Shown: piece after piece, positions 48,917 to 56,709 of the stretch | How the letters are laid out: each line of letters opens with the position of its first letter | How positions within the stretch are numbered: position 1 is the stretch's first letter | Source: Pusillimonas sp. T7-7 | Lineage (GTDB): Bacteria; Pseudomonadota; Gammaproteobacteria; Burkholderiales; Burkholderiaceae_B | Length of the DNA stretch: 64,000 nt | NCBI RefSeq assembly: GCF_000209655.1 | Contig: NC_015458.1 | Location: 1,488,001 to 1,552,000 of the forward strand | Direction of reading: 5' to 3' | The notes under the pieces: generated by a model | Database searches by the model: none | Told to the model about the DNA's origin: nothing | The model's input: only the letters and a program-made list of their open reading frames with translations | Program-made: the position numbers and the translations under genes

Positions 48917-50207
48917 AAATAAACCCCTGAAGTGACAAATTCAGTTTGCTTCTGATCAAGTCTGCTTGCTCGGCCTGCCGCAAAGTGAGGGTGGCTTTCT
49001 GCCACGCCATGGACTGCGCATTGGGTAACAACAGGCTGGCCGACCGCAACGGCCCTGATATCTGGACAAGCCTTGACGCGTAGACGGCTTGATCTTTGGG
49101 CCGTGGCAGCGGCTGACCCTGCTGATCTTTTGGAATCAACAGGGGAATGGGTATAGGCTGGCCAAGATGCATTTGCGCAAAAGCGGGCCTTATGGCCTGC
49201 AGGGAGCTCAATAAATAACGTTCGTTCTGGGCTGAGGAAGGCAAGTTCAGGCGCAGCAACGGCACGCTATGAGATTCGGACTGCCATCGCGCCGTCGCCC
49301 GATCGAGCGAAGAAAACTCGATTACCCATGTGGGCGGTACCACTGCCAGAAAGGAACTATTGCTGGCCTTGGCGCCCAACCGTTCGTAGCCAGCCTGGCA
49401 TTGCCAACGACTGCCTGCAGCCTCGCAGACGGCTTGCTGCAGCGCCCAGCCACCCAGTCGTGTTGGCAAGGCATAAAAAGAGTCGAGCAAGGCGCGCAGC
49501 CCTTTACCGCCATGCACCTGGCGCCCGCCGGCGGACGCCAGCACCGCCTCACGCCACGTTTGCCCGGGTTCAAGCTGCGCAGGGTCAGAGTGACTGGAAT
49601 GAGTGCGATCGAACAGCAGCCAAACACGCGGAAGCAGCAGAACGAGCACTAGGGCCAATACAAAAAACTGCACCGGCCAGGGCATGACGGATTGCCAGTG
49701 CCGCAAGGGCTGCAACTGGCTGCGAATGGAGCTGGCCGCCATTACCGCAACCAGCGTCGGCAGCCTGCTGTCTTGCTCTTGCGCCAGAACCTGAAGCTGT
49801 GGATATGCCTGACGCAGGCCGTCGATGACGTCACCGGCGTCGTCTCGCGAGCGATATATTTGATCGGTACGCGCCACCACCGCACCCTCGTGGATCGCCA
49901 CCAGCCAGTAACCAAACTGCTGCAATTCGATCAGGACGGCAACCGACCCTGTGGCAAACAGCTGGGCCACGTTCTGTGCAGCGGAGTACAGCTTGACTTT
50001 TCTTGATGGCAACTGCCTTTTCAAAGACACGAGGCCTGCAGAACCTAGCGCAGCCACAGGCAACACAAGGTGCGTGGACCCGTGCTTGCGCGCCAGCTTC
50101 AGCCCAGCCCTGCCAGGCTGGGGCCCAATCATCGGAAACCAGTCCATGCCAAATACAAGGGCGCCGGAGGCCATAGGCAGGATGAGCGGTTCACTATCGG
50201 GCGCCAT
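48834..50207 (-). CDS. pilO: PilO-like pilus biogenesis protein
   Basis: Inner-membrane protein of 457 residues in the position of R64 PilO. The N-terminal cytoplasmic part of about 175 residues includes GYWLVAIHEGAVVARTDQIY; one membrane helix (VQFFVLALVLVLLLPRVWLL) follows, then a periplasmic domain. Low sequence similarity is usual for this family, so the call rests on layout, a PilO2-like N-terminus and gene order. The ATG lies one base after the pilN stop. The last 27 codons overlap pilP. Confidence 0.75.
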   Translation of the reverse strand: MAPDSEPLILPMASGALVFGMDWFPMIGPQPGRAGLKLARKHGSTHLVLPVAALGSAGLVSLKRQLPSRKVKLYSAAQNVAQLFATGSVAVLIELQQFGYWLVAIHEGAVVARTDQIYRSRDDAGDVIDGLRQAYPQLQVLAQEQDSRLPTLVAVMAASSIRSQLQPLRHWQSVMPWPVQFFVLALVLVLLLPRVWLLFDRTHSSHSDPAQLEPGQTWREAVLASAGGRQVHGGKGLRALLDSFYALPTRLGGWALQQAVCEAAGSRWQCQAGYERLGAKASNSSFLAVVPPTWVIEFSSLDRATARWQSESHSVPLLRLNLPSSAQNERYLLSSLQAIRPAFAQMHLGQPIPIPLLIPKDQQGQPLPRPKDQAVYASRLVQISGPLRSASLLLPNAQSMAWQKATLTLRQAEQADLIRSKLNLSLQGFIYEIDKAMDDSPVAGLCARLDGGRCAGP

Positions 50208-50208
50208 G

Positions 50209-51798
50209 TCAGAACCCTTCTTCGACCTGTGCGGTTACCACCATGACTGTCATCAGGCTTTGACGCGAGGCACGGTCGCTGCCGCCCAGCACCAATGGCA
50301 TACCCGGGTTAAGACGCCTGCCTTCGGTTTCTTCTTGTGTACGATCAAACCCCGAGATCAGCAGTGGCTGTCCAGGTTGCAGCGCTACCTGCTGCACGGT
50401 GCCGTTCCCATCGATGGTGATTTGCTGCAGCTGCAAGGGATTTTCTTTGTCTCCGAACGTGACTGACTTGAGCGGTTGAGCCACGGTATTGTCATAAGCC
50501 ACCGACAAAAGTATTTGCCCGTCTTCCTGGGCGTCAGGTACCAGGGTAAGCAGCGAACCAACCGTTTCCTCACGCTGGCTGACCGAAACCGAAGGCAAGG
50601 CCATGCCCACCGCGCTGGCCAGCGCTGTTGTCTGGACTTTATCGATATATGAAAAGGTGGTGCGCACAGCATGGGTAACTGGACGCCGGTTCAGGGTCAG
50701 CACCGGCAGGCTGCTGCGCCGTACGACCTGGCCGACTTCGCTCAAGGCTTTGACAATTGCATCTGAGCCCTGGAATGAACCCTGCTTCAAGCCCAAGCTG
50801 ATCGCCCCAGGCTCTGCCATGCCGGCGCCCGCCATGGTCATGGCAGCGGCTACCTTGGCGCTGGAAAAAACCAGATTCCAGTCCAGGCCGGCCTCGGCAT
50901 TGTCATGCACCACCACGGTGAGCTCTTCGAAGATCAATCGCACCCGCCGCGTCAGCGCACGGTTTTCGTGTTCCAGGTATACGGCTATCCGCTGAAGCAC
51001 CTCGGGCGTATCGGTGACGACTATGGACGAGCTGGCTCCCGCCTCGGCAACCAACATGCCAGACCGGGAAAGAAAGGGTTCGATCCTGGCCTTGATCACG
51101 GCCAGGACATCATATTGCCCGCTATCCAGGCTGGTGCGCGAGGTGCTGACGAAGCCTTCGTCGCTGCTGTCGCCGCCCAGCCCCAGCGAGGCCTGGGCAC
51201 TGGCATTCAAAGCAAGCGCCCGTACATTGAACACCCGGGTTTCCGTGCGGTAAAACTCGATGCGGTCTTGCTGGTAACGCCACATGACGCCCAGACGGGC
51301 GCCGATGCGATCCAGGATACGAGCCAGCGGTTCTGAGCCTCCTGCCAGGGTCACTGTGGCCGGCGCCTTGACAATGCCAGCTGCATGCCCGTCCTGTGTA
51401 AGACGCGGCAAAAATTGTTCCAGCGGAAGCAGTGCATCGGGACGCACATGCACCGGAATATCGGTAGCCAGCGTAATACGCTGCGCAATACCGGCCAGAT
51501 CGAGCGGACCATCGGAGAACATTAAAGTCGTATTGACATTTGCCCGCAAGGCAGCCGGCAAGGTGACATCGCGGGACAAAGGCTGAGCCCGCCCCGCCAG
51601 CCAGGGCCGGTCTACATCTTGAGCGGCCTTGCGCGCCTCCAGACCCTGTGTGGCACGCATGAACTGCTGATGGCTGTCTCGTGCTGTAGATTTTGCCTGA
51701 GTGATCGATGCGGTAATCTGCCGGACCTGCTCGCTTAGCGCACAAGCTGACAGGACGAGGCAGCAAGCCGTTGCCGTAACAAGACGCAGATGCACCAT
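50209..51798 (-). CDS. pilN: PilN-like outer-membrane secretin lipoprotein
   Basis: Multimeric outer-membrane channel through which the pilus leaves the cell; 529 residues. The signal peptide ends in lipobox LSAC. Ring-forming N domains (SGMLVAEAGASSSIVVTDTP, and GIAQRITLATDIPVHV) precede the secretin domain, which has IFEELTVVVHDNAEAGLDWN, SVSVSQREETVGSLLTLVPD and the closing GQPLLISGFDR...GMPLVLGGSDR. It starts on the last base of the PilL-like gene. Named as in R64, where PilN is the secretin. Confidence 0.87.
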   Translation of the reverse strand: MVHLRLVTATACCLVLSACALSEQVRQITASITQAKSTARDSHQQFMRATQGLEARKAAQDVDRPWLAGRAQPLSRDVTLPAALRANVNTTLMFSDGPLDLAGIAQRITLATDIPVHVRPDALLPLEQFLPRLTQDGHAAGIVKAPATVTLAGGSEPLARILDRIGARLGVMWRYQQDRIEFYRTETRVFNVRALALNASAQASLGLGGDSSDEGFVSTSRTSLDSGQYDVLAVIKARIEPFLSRSGMLVAEAGASSSIVVTDTPEVLQRIAVYLEHENRALTRRVRLIFEELTVVVHDNAEAGLDWNLVFSSAKVAAAMTMAGAGMAEPGAISLGLKQGSFQGSDAIVKALSEVGQVVRRSSLPVLTLNRRPVTHAVRTTFSYIDKVQTTALASAVGMALPSVSVSQREETVGSLLTLVPDAQEDGQILLSVAYDNTVAQPLKSVTFGDKENPLQLQQITIDGNGTVQQVALQPGQPLLISGFDRTQEETEGRRLNPGMPLVLGGSDRASRQSLMTVMVVTAQVEEGF

Positions 51799-52640
51799 TA
51801 CGACACCCTCACGGGCCCGACCGTTCTATTGCAGGACTGTGCATAAGGCACAACACGCAGAACCCGATTGGAATAAAAGCAGGGCTGCAAAGGCCTGTCT
51901 GCCAGCTCAGTTGATGCAACCAGTTCCTGGACAGCCTGCTTGAACGGCAAGGCAAAACTGGCGGACCCTACGATAGGGATATCTACATCCAAAGCCCAAT
52001 GCTCGGGCTCGAAGGTCCATCCTGCAGTACCTGCCCATTTGGCCAAGGCAGCCCGCAAGGTAAGATCAAGCGGACTGACTTCGTAGTGTTGAACCAGCAT
52101 CGGCGCGATTGGTTCGACCACAATAGCTTCGAGCACATCAAGGTGTTTCGGGTCGGTGGATGGCAAGGCCTGGGCTTCTGGATGATCGCCTGGCACAGAT
52201 GCAATCGCCCATGTCTCGTCAGAGGCAGCCAGTGCATCCAGCGCTGACGTGGCAGAGGCGGCCAGCGGCTTGCTACGTTTGGCCAGACTTTGCAATGCGC
52301 CGCCACGGAACATCAGTTGGGGCCAGACACCAGGCAGGACAATGTACGGACCTTCCCGCGTGTAGAACAAAGGACGTGCGCCCCCGGCTGCCAGTTCGAA
52401 TATGGCCGGCACTGGCTGCTGAGATGCAAACTGCAGCCACGTGCGCTGCCCATCGTCAAATATCTGCAAGGGAGCAACCTCCCGGCTGCCTGAGAGTTCC
52501 CACTCAAAACTGAATTCAGCCAGCGCATGCTGGTGGCGGCCTGCGCCTGGATCCCGCAACGCGGAAGGAAACCAATCGGGAGCCGCCGCGCACGCAGGCA
52601 GCAAAACCAGCACAATAAAAGCAGCAAACGTTTTCACCAT
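51798..52640 (-). CDS. pilL: PilL-like lipoprotein with TcpQ domain
   Basis: First gene of the pilus operon; 280 residues. The signal peptide ends in lipobox LPAC. The N-terminal half (FSFEWELSGSREVAPLQIFD, QRTWLQFASQQPVPAIFE) resembles VirB9/TrbG-type beta domains. The C-terminal domain (LTLRAALAKWAGTAGWTFEP, SFALPFKQAVQELV, CFYSNRVLRV) matches the TcpQ / PilL C-terminal family, which works with the secretin. The ATG at 52640 has AGGTG at good spacing; a GTG three codons upstream is the alternative. The promoter must lie in 52641-52765. Confidence 0.8.
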   Translation of the reverse strand: MVKTFAAFIVLVLLPACAAAPDWFPSALRDPGAGRHQHALAEFSFEWELSGSREVAPLQIFDDGQRTWLQFASQQPVPAIFELAAGGARPLFYTREGPYIVLPGVWPQLMFRGGALQSLAKRSKPLAASATSALDALAASDETWAIASVPGDHPEAQALPSTDPKHLDVLEAIVVEPIAPMLVQHYEVSPLDLTLRAALAKWAGTAGWTFEPEHWALDVDIPIVGSASFALPFKQAVQELVASTELADRPLQPCFYSNRVLRVVPYAQSCNRTVGPVRVS

Positions 52641-52765
52641 GACGCACACCTGAAACAGGAAATCGACGCCACCCTTTGGCGTTACGACCTATCTTGCGTT
52701 CATGCCGCTCCAGCGCAATAGTCCGGCTTATACGGATAGAAACTTTTATCGCTGCTGAAAAAAGC

Positions 52766-52801
52766 AATAAAGCCAAGCAAAAACAATTGCTTGGCTTTAT
52801 T
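52766..52801. terminator. Bidirectional intrinsic terminator
   Basis: 15-bp perfect stem AATAAAGCCAAGCAA (52766-52780) / 52787-52801 with a 6-base loop; plus strand continues TTTTC and minus strand continues GCTTTTTTC. It lies 105 bases past the stop of the UgpB-like gene, which it should terminate, and insulates the pilus operon. The 266-base gap 52641-52906 holds no gene. Confidence 0.85.
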
Positions 52802-52906
52802 TTTCGGTTAGACCGCGACATCAGGAAAATGCCGCATGCTTGTCCACCCCGCCCCCAGCCTGCCAACCCGTGTGATTGGCGGCGCGGGGCGTACCGCTTT
52901 GCGTTT

Positions 52907-54229
52907 TTACTTGCCGCTCATCATTTTGCTGGCCTGTGCAGCCGCTGCTTTAAGGGCTGTAGGCGCTGGCTGATTACCGCTCAAGGCTTTTTCCAGCGTA
53001 TCGTGGAACATGGCCCGGATCTGGGGATAGTTGTCGATGCGGAAACCTCGGCCATTGGCGCCCGGGGCCTTTTCGTACACAGCAATCAACTCGCGCCAGT
53101 CGCCCAGTTTCTTGTAATAGCTTTTATCCGTTTGGGCAAACGCCTGTTCGGTCAGAGGCAGAAAGCCGGTGTCCTCGTGCCACTGGGCTGCATGCTTGGG
53201 CTGAGCCAGCCAGCTCAGGAATTTGGCGCTGGCGGCATCGCTTTCTTTGGAATGCCCGGAGGTTACCCATATGGCCGAACCGCTCACGAAGGCGCTGCCC
53301 GGCTTAGATGTGATCGCTGGGTAATACGGCAGGCCGGACACGGAAAAATCAAGCTTGCGGCTATCGCGGAACCAGCCGATATTGCTGGAAGTCGAGAACA
53401 GGACGGCGCACTCGCTATTGGCAAACCGCTTGGTGGCATTGATATTGAACTCGGGCTTGACCATCAGTTCAGACTTGACCCAGCTGATCATCATGGACAA
53501 ATGGCGTATGTACAGTACGTCAAAGGCAAAGGCCGGCTTGCCTTTGCCTTGCAAGCCGTTGTGGTTGCTGGTGTACAGCTGGTTGTTCACGGCAGCCAGG
53601 TTTTCCAGATTGATTGACACCGGTTGGTCGCTGGTCAAGGGGCATTTGCGCGAACCATTGTTGGCCAGGGTCACCAGTTGATCCTGCAGCTTGGCCCAAT
53701 CGCGGTGCGGAGCCGTGGGCTTGAGGTCGGCCTTTTTGAAGGCGTCGATGTTGTAGTACATGACGGGAATATCGACCATGTAGGGGAAAGCCAGCAGTCG
53801 CCCCTTGGCGTCGCGTGCAAAGGTGTTTTTTTCCGACAAAAACCACTTGGCGTCCTTGATGGGGTATTTCGCCAGCAAGGTATTCAACGGCTGAATGTAA
53901 GGACGGCTGGCGACTTCCTCGGGCGACCTGTCGTCATCAAGCTGAACCAGCTGCGGCCTGTCGTCGCGCTTCTTGGCTGCGGCCAATGCCGCTTCAATGG
54001 CATTTTCGTTGTCGAAGGCCTTGAGCTTGACTCTGACCTCGTCCTGCTCTTTGTTGAAGTCTTTGACCAGATCTTCGAATACGCCTTTGTTGTGGGGGTT
54101 CAGCGAGTGCCACAGAACGACATCGTTTGCAGCCATGGCCGCCGTAGAAGACAGCAAGATCGCGCCTGCGCTTACACACACAGCCGTGCGCCCCGTGCAC
54201 AGGGCGTCAAAAAACCAAGATAGCTTCAT
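52907..54229 (-). CDS. UgpB-like ABC transporter periplasmic receptor
   Basis: Periplasmic binding protein of 440 residues, similar along its length to UgpB (sn-glycerol-3-phosphate / glycerophosphodiester receptor). The signal peptide is cut near AMA|AN; DVVLWHSLNPHNKGVFEDLV, YMVDIPVMYYNIDAFKKADL, AKFLSWLAQPKHAAQWHEDT followed by GFLPLTEQAF, and NYPQIRAMFHDTLEKALSG fit the family. It starts 6 bases after the DadA-like stop. No ugpA, ugpE or ugpC genes are in the window, so either permeases lie elsewhere or the ligand differs. Confidence 0.88.
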   Translation of the reverse strand: MKLSWFFDALCTGRTAVCVSAGAILLSSTAAMAANDVVLWHSLNPHNKGVFEDLVKDFNKEQDEVRVKLKAFDNENAIEAALAAAKKRDDRPQLVQLDDDRSPEEVASRPYIQPLNTLLAKYPIKDAKWFLSEKNTFARDAKGRLLAFPYMVDIPVMYYNIDAFKKADLKPTAPHRDWAKLQDQLVTLANNGSRKCPLTSDQPVSINLENLAAVNNQLYTSNHNGLQGKGKPAFAFDVLYIRHLSMMISWVKSELMVKPEFNINATKRFANSECAVLFSTSSNIGWFRDSRKLDFSVSGLPYYPAITSKPGSAFVSGSAIWVTSGHSKESDAASAKFLSWLAQPKHAAQWHEDTGFLPLTEQAFAQTDKSYYKKLGDWRELIAVYEKAPGANGRGFRIDNYPQIRAMFHDTLEKALSGNQPAPTALKAAAAQASKMMSGK

Positions 54230-54235
54230 AAAGAC

Positions 54236-55489
54236 TTAACCTAGAAAAGGGAAATCGGGTTCTGGCTTGCGACCGCAAATCAGATCAGCCAGTGCGCGGC
54301 CGGAACCTACGCCCATGGTCCAGCCCAAAGAGCCGTGTCCGGTATTCAGATACAGATTCTGAATTTTAGTTCTGCCTATGAGTGGAACATTGGACGGCGT
54401 TGTTGGCCGCAGTCCAGACCAGTAGCGTACATTATCAAAATCGAGGGCCGTTGGGAACAGCTCACGGGCCAGTTGAGCCATATTTTCGCAACGGTTTGTA
54501 TTAAGTGCGCGCGAATAGCCCGACAGTTCGGCCGTACCCGCCATGCGCAGCTGATTACCCAAGCGGGCATACACCACCTTATGGGCACTGTCGGTCAGGC
54601 TGACCGTGGGCGCAGCCTGCGGATCGACTATATCGAAGGTGGCTGAATAACCTTTTGCGGGATACACATTGCATGGCACGCCCAGCGGCGTAACAAGCGC
54701 AGGAGTAAACGAACCCAGCGCAGCCACATAGGCATCTGCCCTTACCGTTTCGTACAAGCCGTCAGGATTGATGACCTCGACGCCCTGTATCCGCCCGCCT
54801 GCCGGCAACAAGCGGCCAATCTGCGTGGAAAACCGGAATTCCACACCGGCCTGGCGTGCTTGCTCGGCCAAAGCCGTCGTAAACAGGTAAATATCGCCGG
54901 ACTCGTCCTCAGCCGTGTAGTCTCCACCGACAATGGTGTGGCGCACTCTTTCCAGGGCGGGTTCGATCTGCACAATTTCATCGGTGCCGACAATGCGGCG
55001 GTCTACCCCGAAATCGCGCATCACACCTGCCATTTTCTGGGAGTTTTCAAACCCGGCCTGATCTCGGTAGAAGTTCAGTATGCCCCGCTCAAGGTGGTTA
55101 TATTCAATCCCCAATTCGCGGCGCATGCCCTGCAAAGTGTTGCGGCTATATTCAGCCATACGCACCATGGCGCGTATATTGGGCGCCACACGCCCCGGCA
55201 GGCATTCACGCAAGAACACCAGGCCCCACCACCACTGCCTAAGGTCGAACTGTGGCCTGAACAGCATGGGAGCGTCGTCTTGAAACAGCCAGCGCAAAAG
55301 CTTGAGCGGCGCCTGCGGATTGGCCCAGGGCTCGGAATACGATACTGAAATCTGGCTGCCGTTGGCCCGACTGGTTTCTTGCGCGGGCCCGCTTTCACGA
55401 TCGATGACGATCACGTCGTGACCCGCCTGATTCAGCCACCACGCTGTAGATACTCCGATAATGCCGCTACCCAGCACTGCAATTCTCAT
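54236..55489 (-). CDS. FAD-dependent D-amino acid dehydrogenase (DadA-like)
   Basis: Flavoenzyme of 417 residues that would oxidise D-amino acids to keto acids, passing electrons to the respiratory chain. The FAD-binding GxGxxG motif is AVLGSGIIGVSTAWWLNQAG; also ETSRANGSQISVSYSEPWAN, YPAKGYSATF and the C-terminal YLNTGHGSLGWTMGVGSGRA match DadA. E. coli DadA has 432 residues. The ATG at 55489 has AGGAG and begins the FAD fold. No racemase (dadX) is adjacent. It is co-transcribed with the UgpB-like receptor gene. Confidence 0.87.
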   Translation of the reverse strand: MRIAVLGSGIIGVSTAWWLNQAGHDVIVIDRESGPAQETSRANGSQISVSYSEPWANPQAPLKLLRWLFQDDAPMLFRPQFDLRQWWWGLVFLRECLPGRVAPNIRAMVRMAEYSRNTLQGMRRELGIEYNHLERGILNFYRDQAGFENSQKMAGVMRDFGVDRRIVGTDEIVQIEPALERVRHTIVGGDYTAEDESGDIYLFTTALAEQARQAGVEFRFSTQIGRLLPAGGRIQGVEVINPDGLYETVRADAYVAALGSFTPALVTPLGVPCNVYPAKGYSATFDIVDPQAAPTVSLTDSAHKVVYARLGNQLRMAGTAELSGYSRALNTNRCENMAQLARELFPTALDFDNVRYWSGLRPTTPSNVPLIGRTKIQNLYLNTGHGSLGWTMGVGSGRALADLICGRKPEPDFPFLG

Positions 55490-55560
55490 GGATGGCTCCT
55501 TTAATAGTGTCAGCAAGCCCTTGGGCGGCGCAGCAGATCTGCTTCAGGCCGGATGCGCAC

Positions 55561-56595
55561 TTAAGCGGCGTCGGCCTCGGTGGTGAAAGCGTCGGCAAAG
55601 AACTCTTCTTCCGGCAGGCCACCCTGGTGTATGAAGTCTTTACGCGCACGATCAACCATGACCGGGGCGCCACAAGCATAAACTTGATACGCCGACAGAT
55701 CGGGAATGTCTTGCATGACCGCCTGGTGCACGAAACCCGTGCGCCCTGTCCAGGCATCTTCGGCCTGCGCATCGGAAATCACGGGTATGAAGCGAAAATC
55801 CGCCAAGTCCTGTTCCCACTGCCTGGCTTGCTCTTGCATATACAGGTCGGCCGGCCGACGCCCACCCCAATAAAGGACAGCAGGCCGTGTGATACCTTCT
55901 TGCACCATACGTTCGACAATGGCCTTGATGGGTGCAAAACCCGTGCCGCTGGCCAGAAACACCAAAGGCTTGTTGCTGTCGTCACGCAGGAAAAACGAAC
56001 CAAAAGGCCCCTCAACACGCAAGATTTCCCGCACTTTCATTTGTGTTTCGCCCGCCGCGAACACATGGTCGGTAAAAAGCCCGCCAGGCGTGTGCCGGAT
56101 ATGCAGCTCGACCAGATTGCTTTCAGCAGGAGGGGTAGCCATGGAATAACTGCGCCGCTTGCCATCTTTCAGTATGAATTCAAGATACTGCCCGGCGTAA
56201 TAACGGAAAGGATCGGCCGTCGGCAACTGCAGCTTGATCACCTTGACGTCAGCAGCCACTTGCTCCATGGCCATGACCCGCGAAGGCATTTTGCGTATCT
56301 GAATATCGCTGGCCATACGGATTTCATGTGCCTCTATCACCAGATCAGAGGTCGGGCGCGCCTGACAAAACAGGGTGTAGCCTTGCTCCAGCTCTTCAGG
56401 GGCAAGAATTTGAGCCGGACTGGATCCCGCATCGTAAGAGCCTTCCAGCACTTTACCCTTGCAGGTGGAACATGCACCATTTCGGCAGCTATACGGCAGG
56501 ACTATGCCGGCAGCCAGGGCCGCATCCAGTACGGACTGCCCTTCCTCAACGGTAAATTCATGATTGCTGGGTTGAACCGCGACTTTGAAACTCAT
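55561..56595 (-). CDS. AscD-like reductase: 2Fe-2S ferredoxin plus FAD/NAD(P) domains
   Basis: Electron-transfer flavoprotein of 344 residues. The N-terminal plant-type ferredoxin domain has the cluster motif PYSCRNGACSTCKGKVLEG and the fourth Cys in LFCQARP. The FAD domain has RRSYSMATPP and the NAD domain has FLASGTGFAPIKAIVER and YWGGRRPADLYM. Such proteins are commonly named CDP-6-deoxy-delta-3,4-glucoseen reductase in betaproteobacteria, although no dideoxysugar genes are present here; it more likely serves an oxygenase or another acceptor. Spacing of 71 bases to dadA suggests but does not prove a shared transcript. Confidence 0.85.
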   Translation of the reverse strand: MSFKVAVQPSNHEFTVEEGQSVLDAALAAGIVLPYSCRNGACSTCKGKVLEGSYDAGSSPAQILAPEELEQGYTLFCQARPTSDLVIEAHEIRMASDIQIRKMPSRVMAMEQVAADVKVIKLQLPTADPFRYYAGQYLEFILKDGKRRSYSMATPPAESNLVELHIRHTPGGLFTDHVFAAGETQMKVREILRVEGPFGSFFLRDDSNKPLVFLASGTGFAPIKAIVERMVQEGITRPAVLYWGGRRPADLYMQEQARQWEQDLADFRFIPVISDAQAEDAWTGRTGFVHQAVMQDIPDLSAYQVYACGAPVMVDRARKDFIHQGGLPEEEFFADAFTTEADAA

Positions 56596-56709
56596 AAGGC
56601 CTGAACAAGAAGATAATTTAAATAAACACCAACAATTTTAACCAGGGAAACCCTGAACAAGCTCGAGCGCCGAAAACATCGGCTTAATACCGACTTGCCC
56701 CGGGGTATC

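Noticed and set aside
51798..52640. VirB9/TrbG conjugation protein identity for the first pilus gene
   Set aside because: The N-terminal half looks VirB9-like, but the C-terminal TcpQ domain and the following secretin and pilus genes fit PilL better, and no other type IV secretion gene is present.
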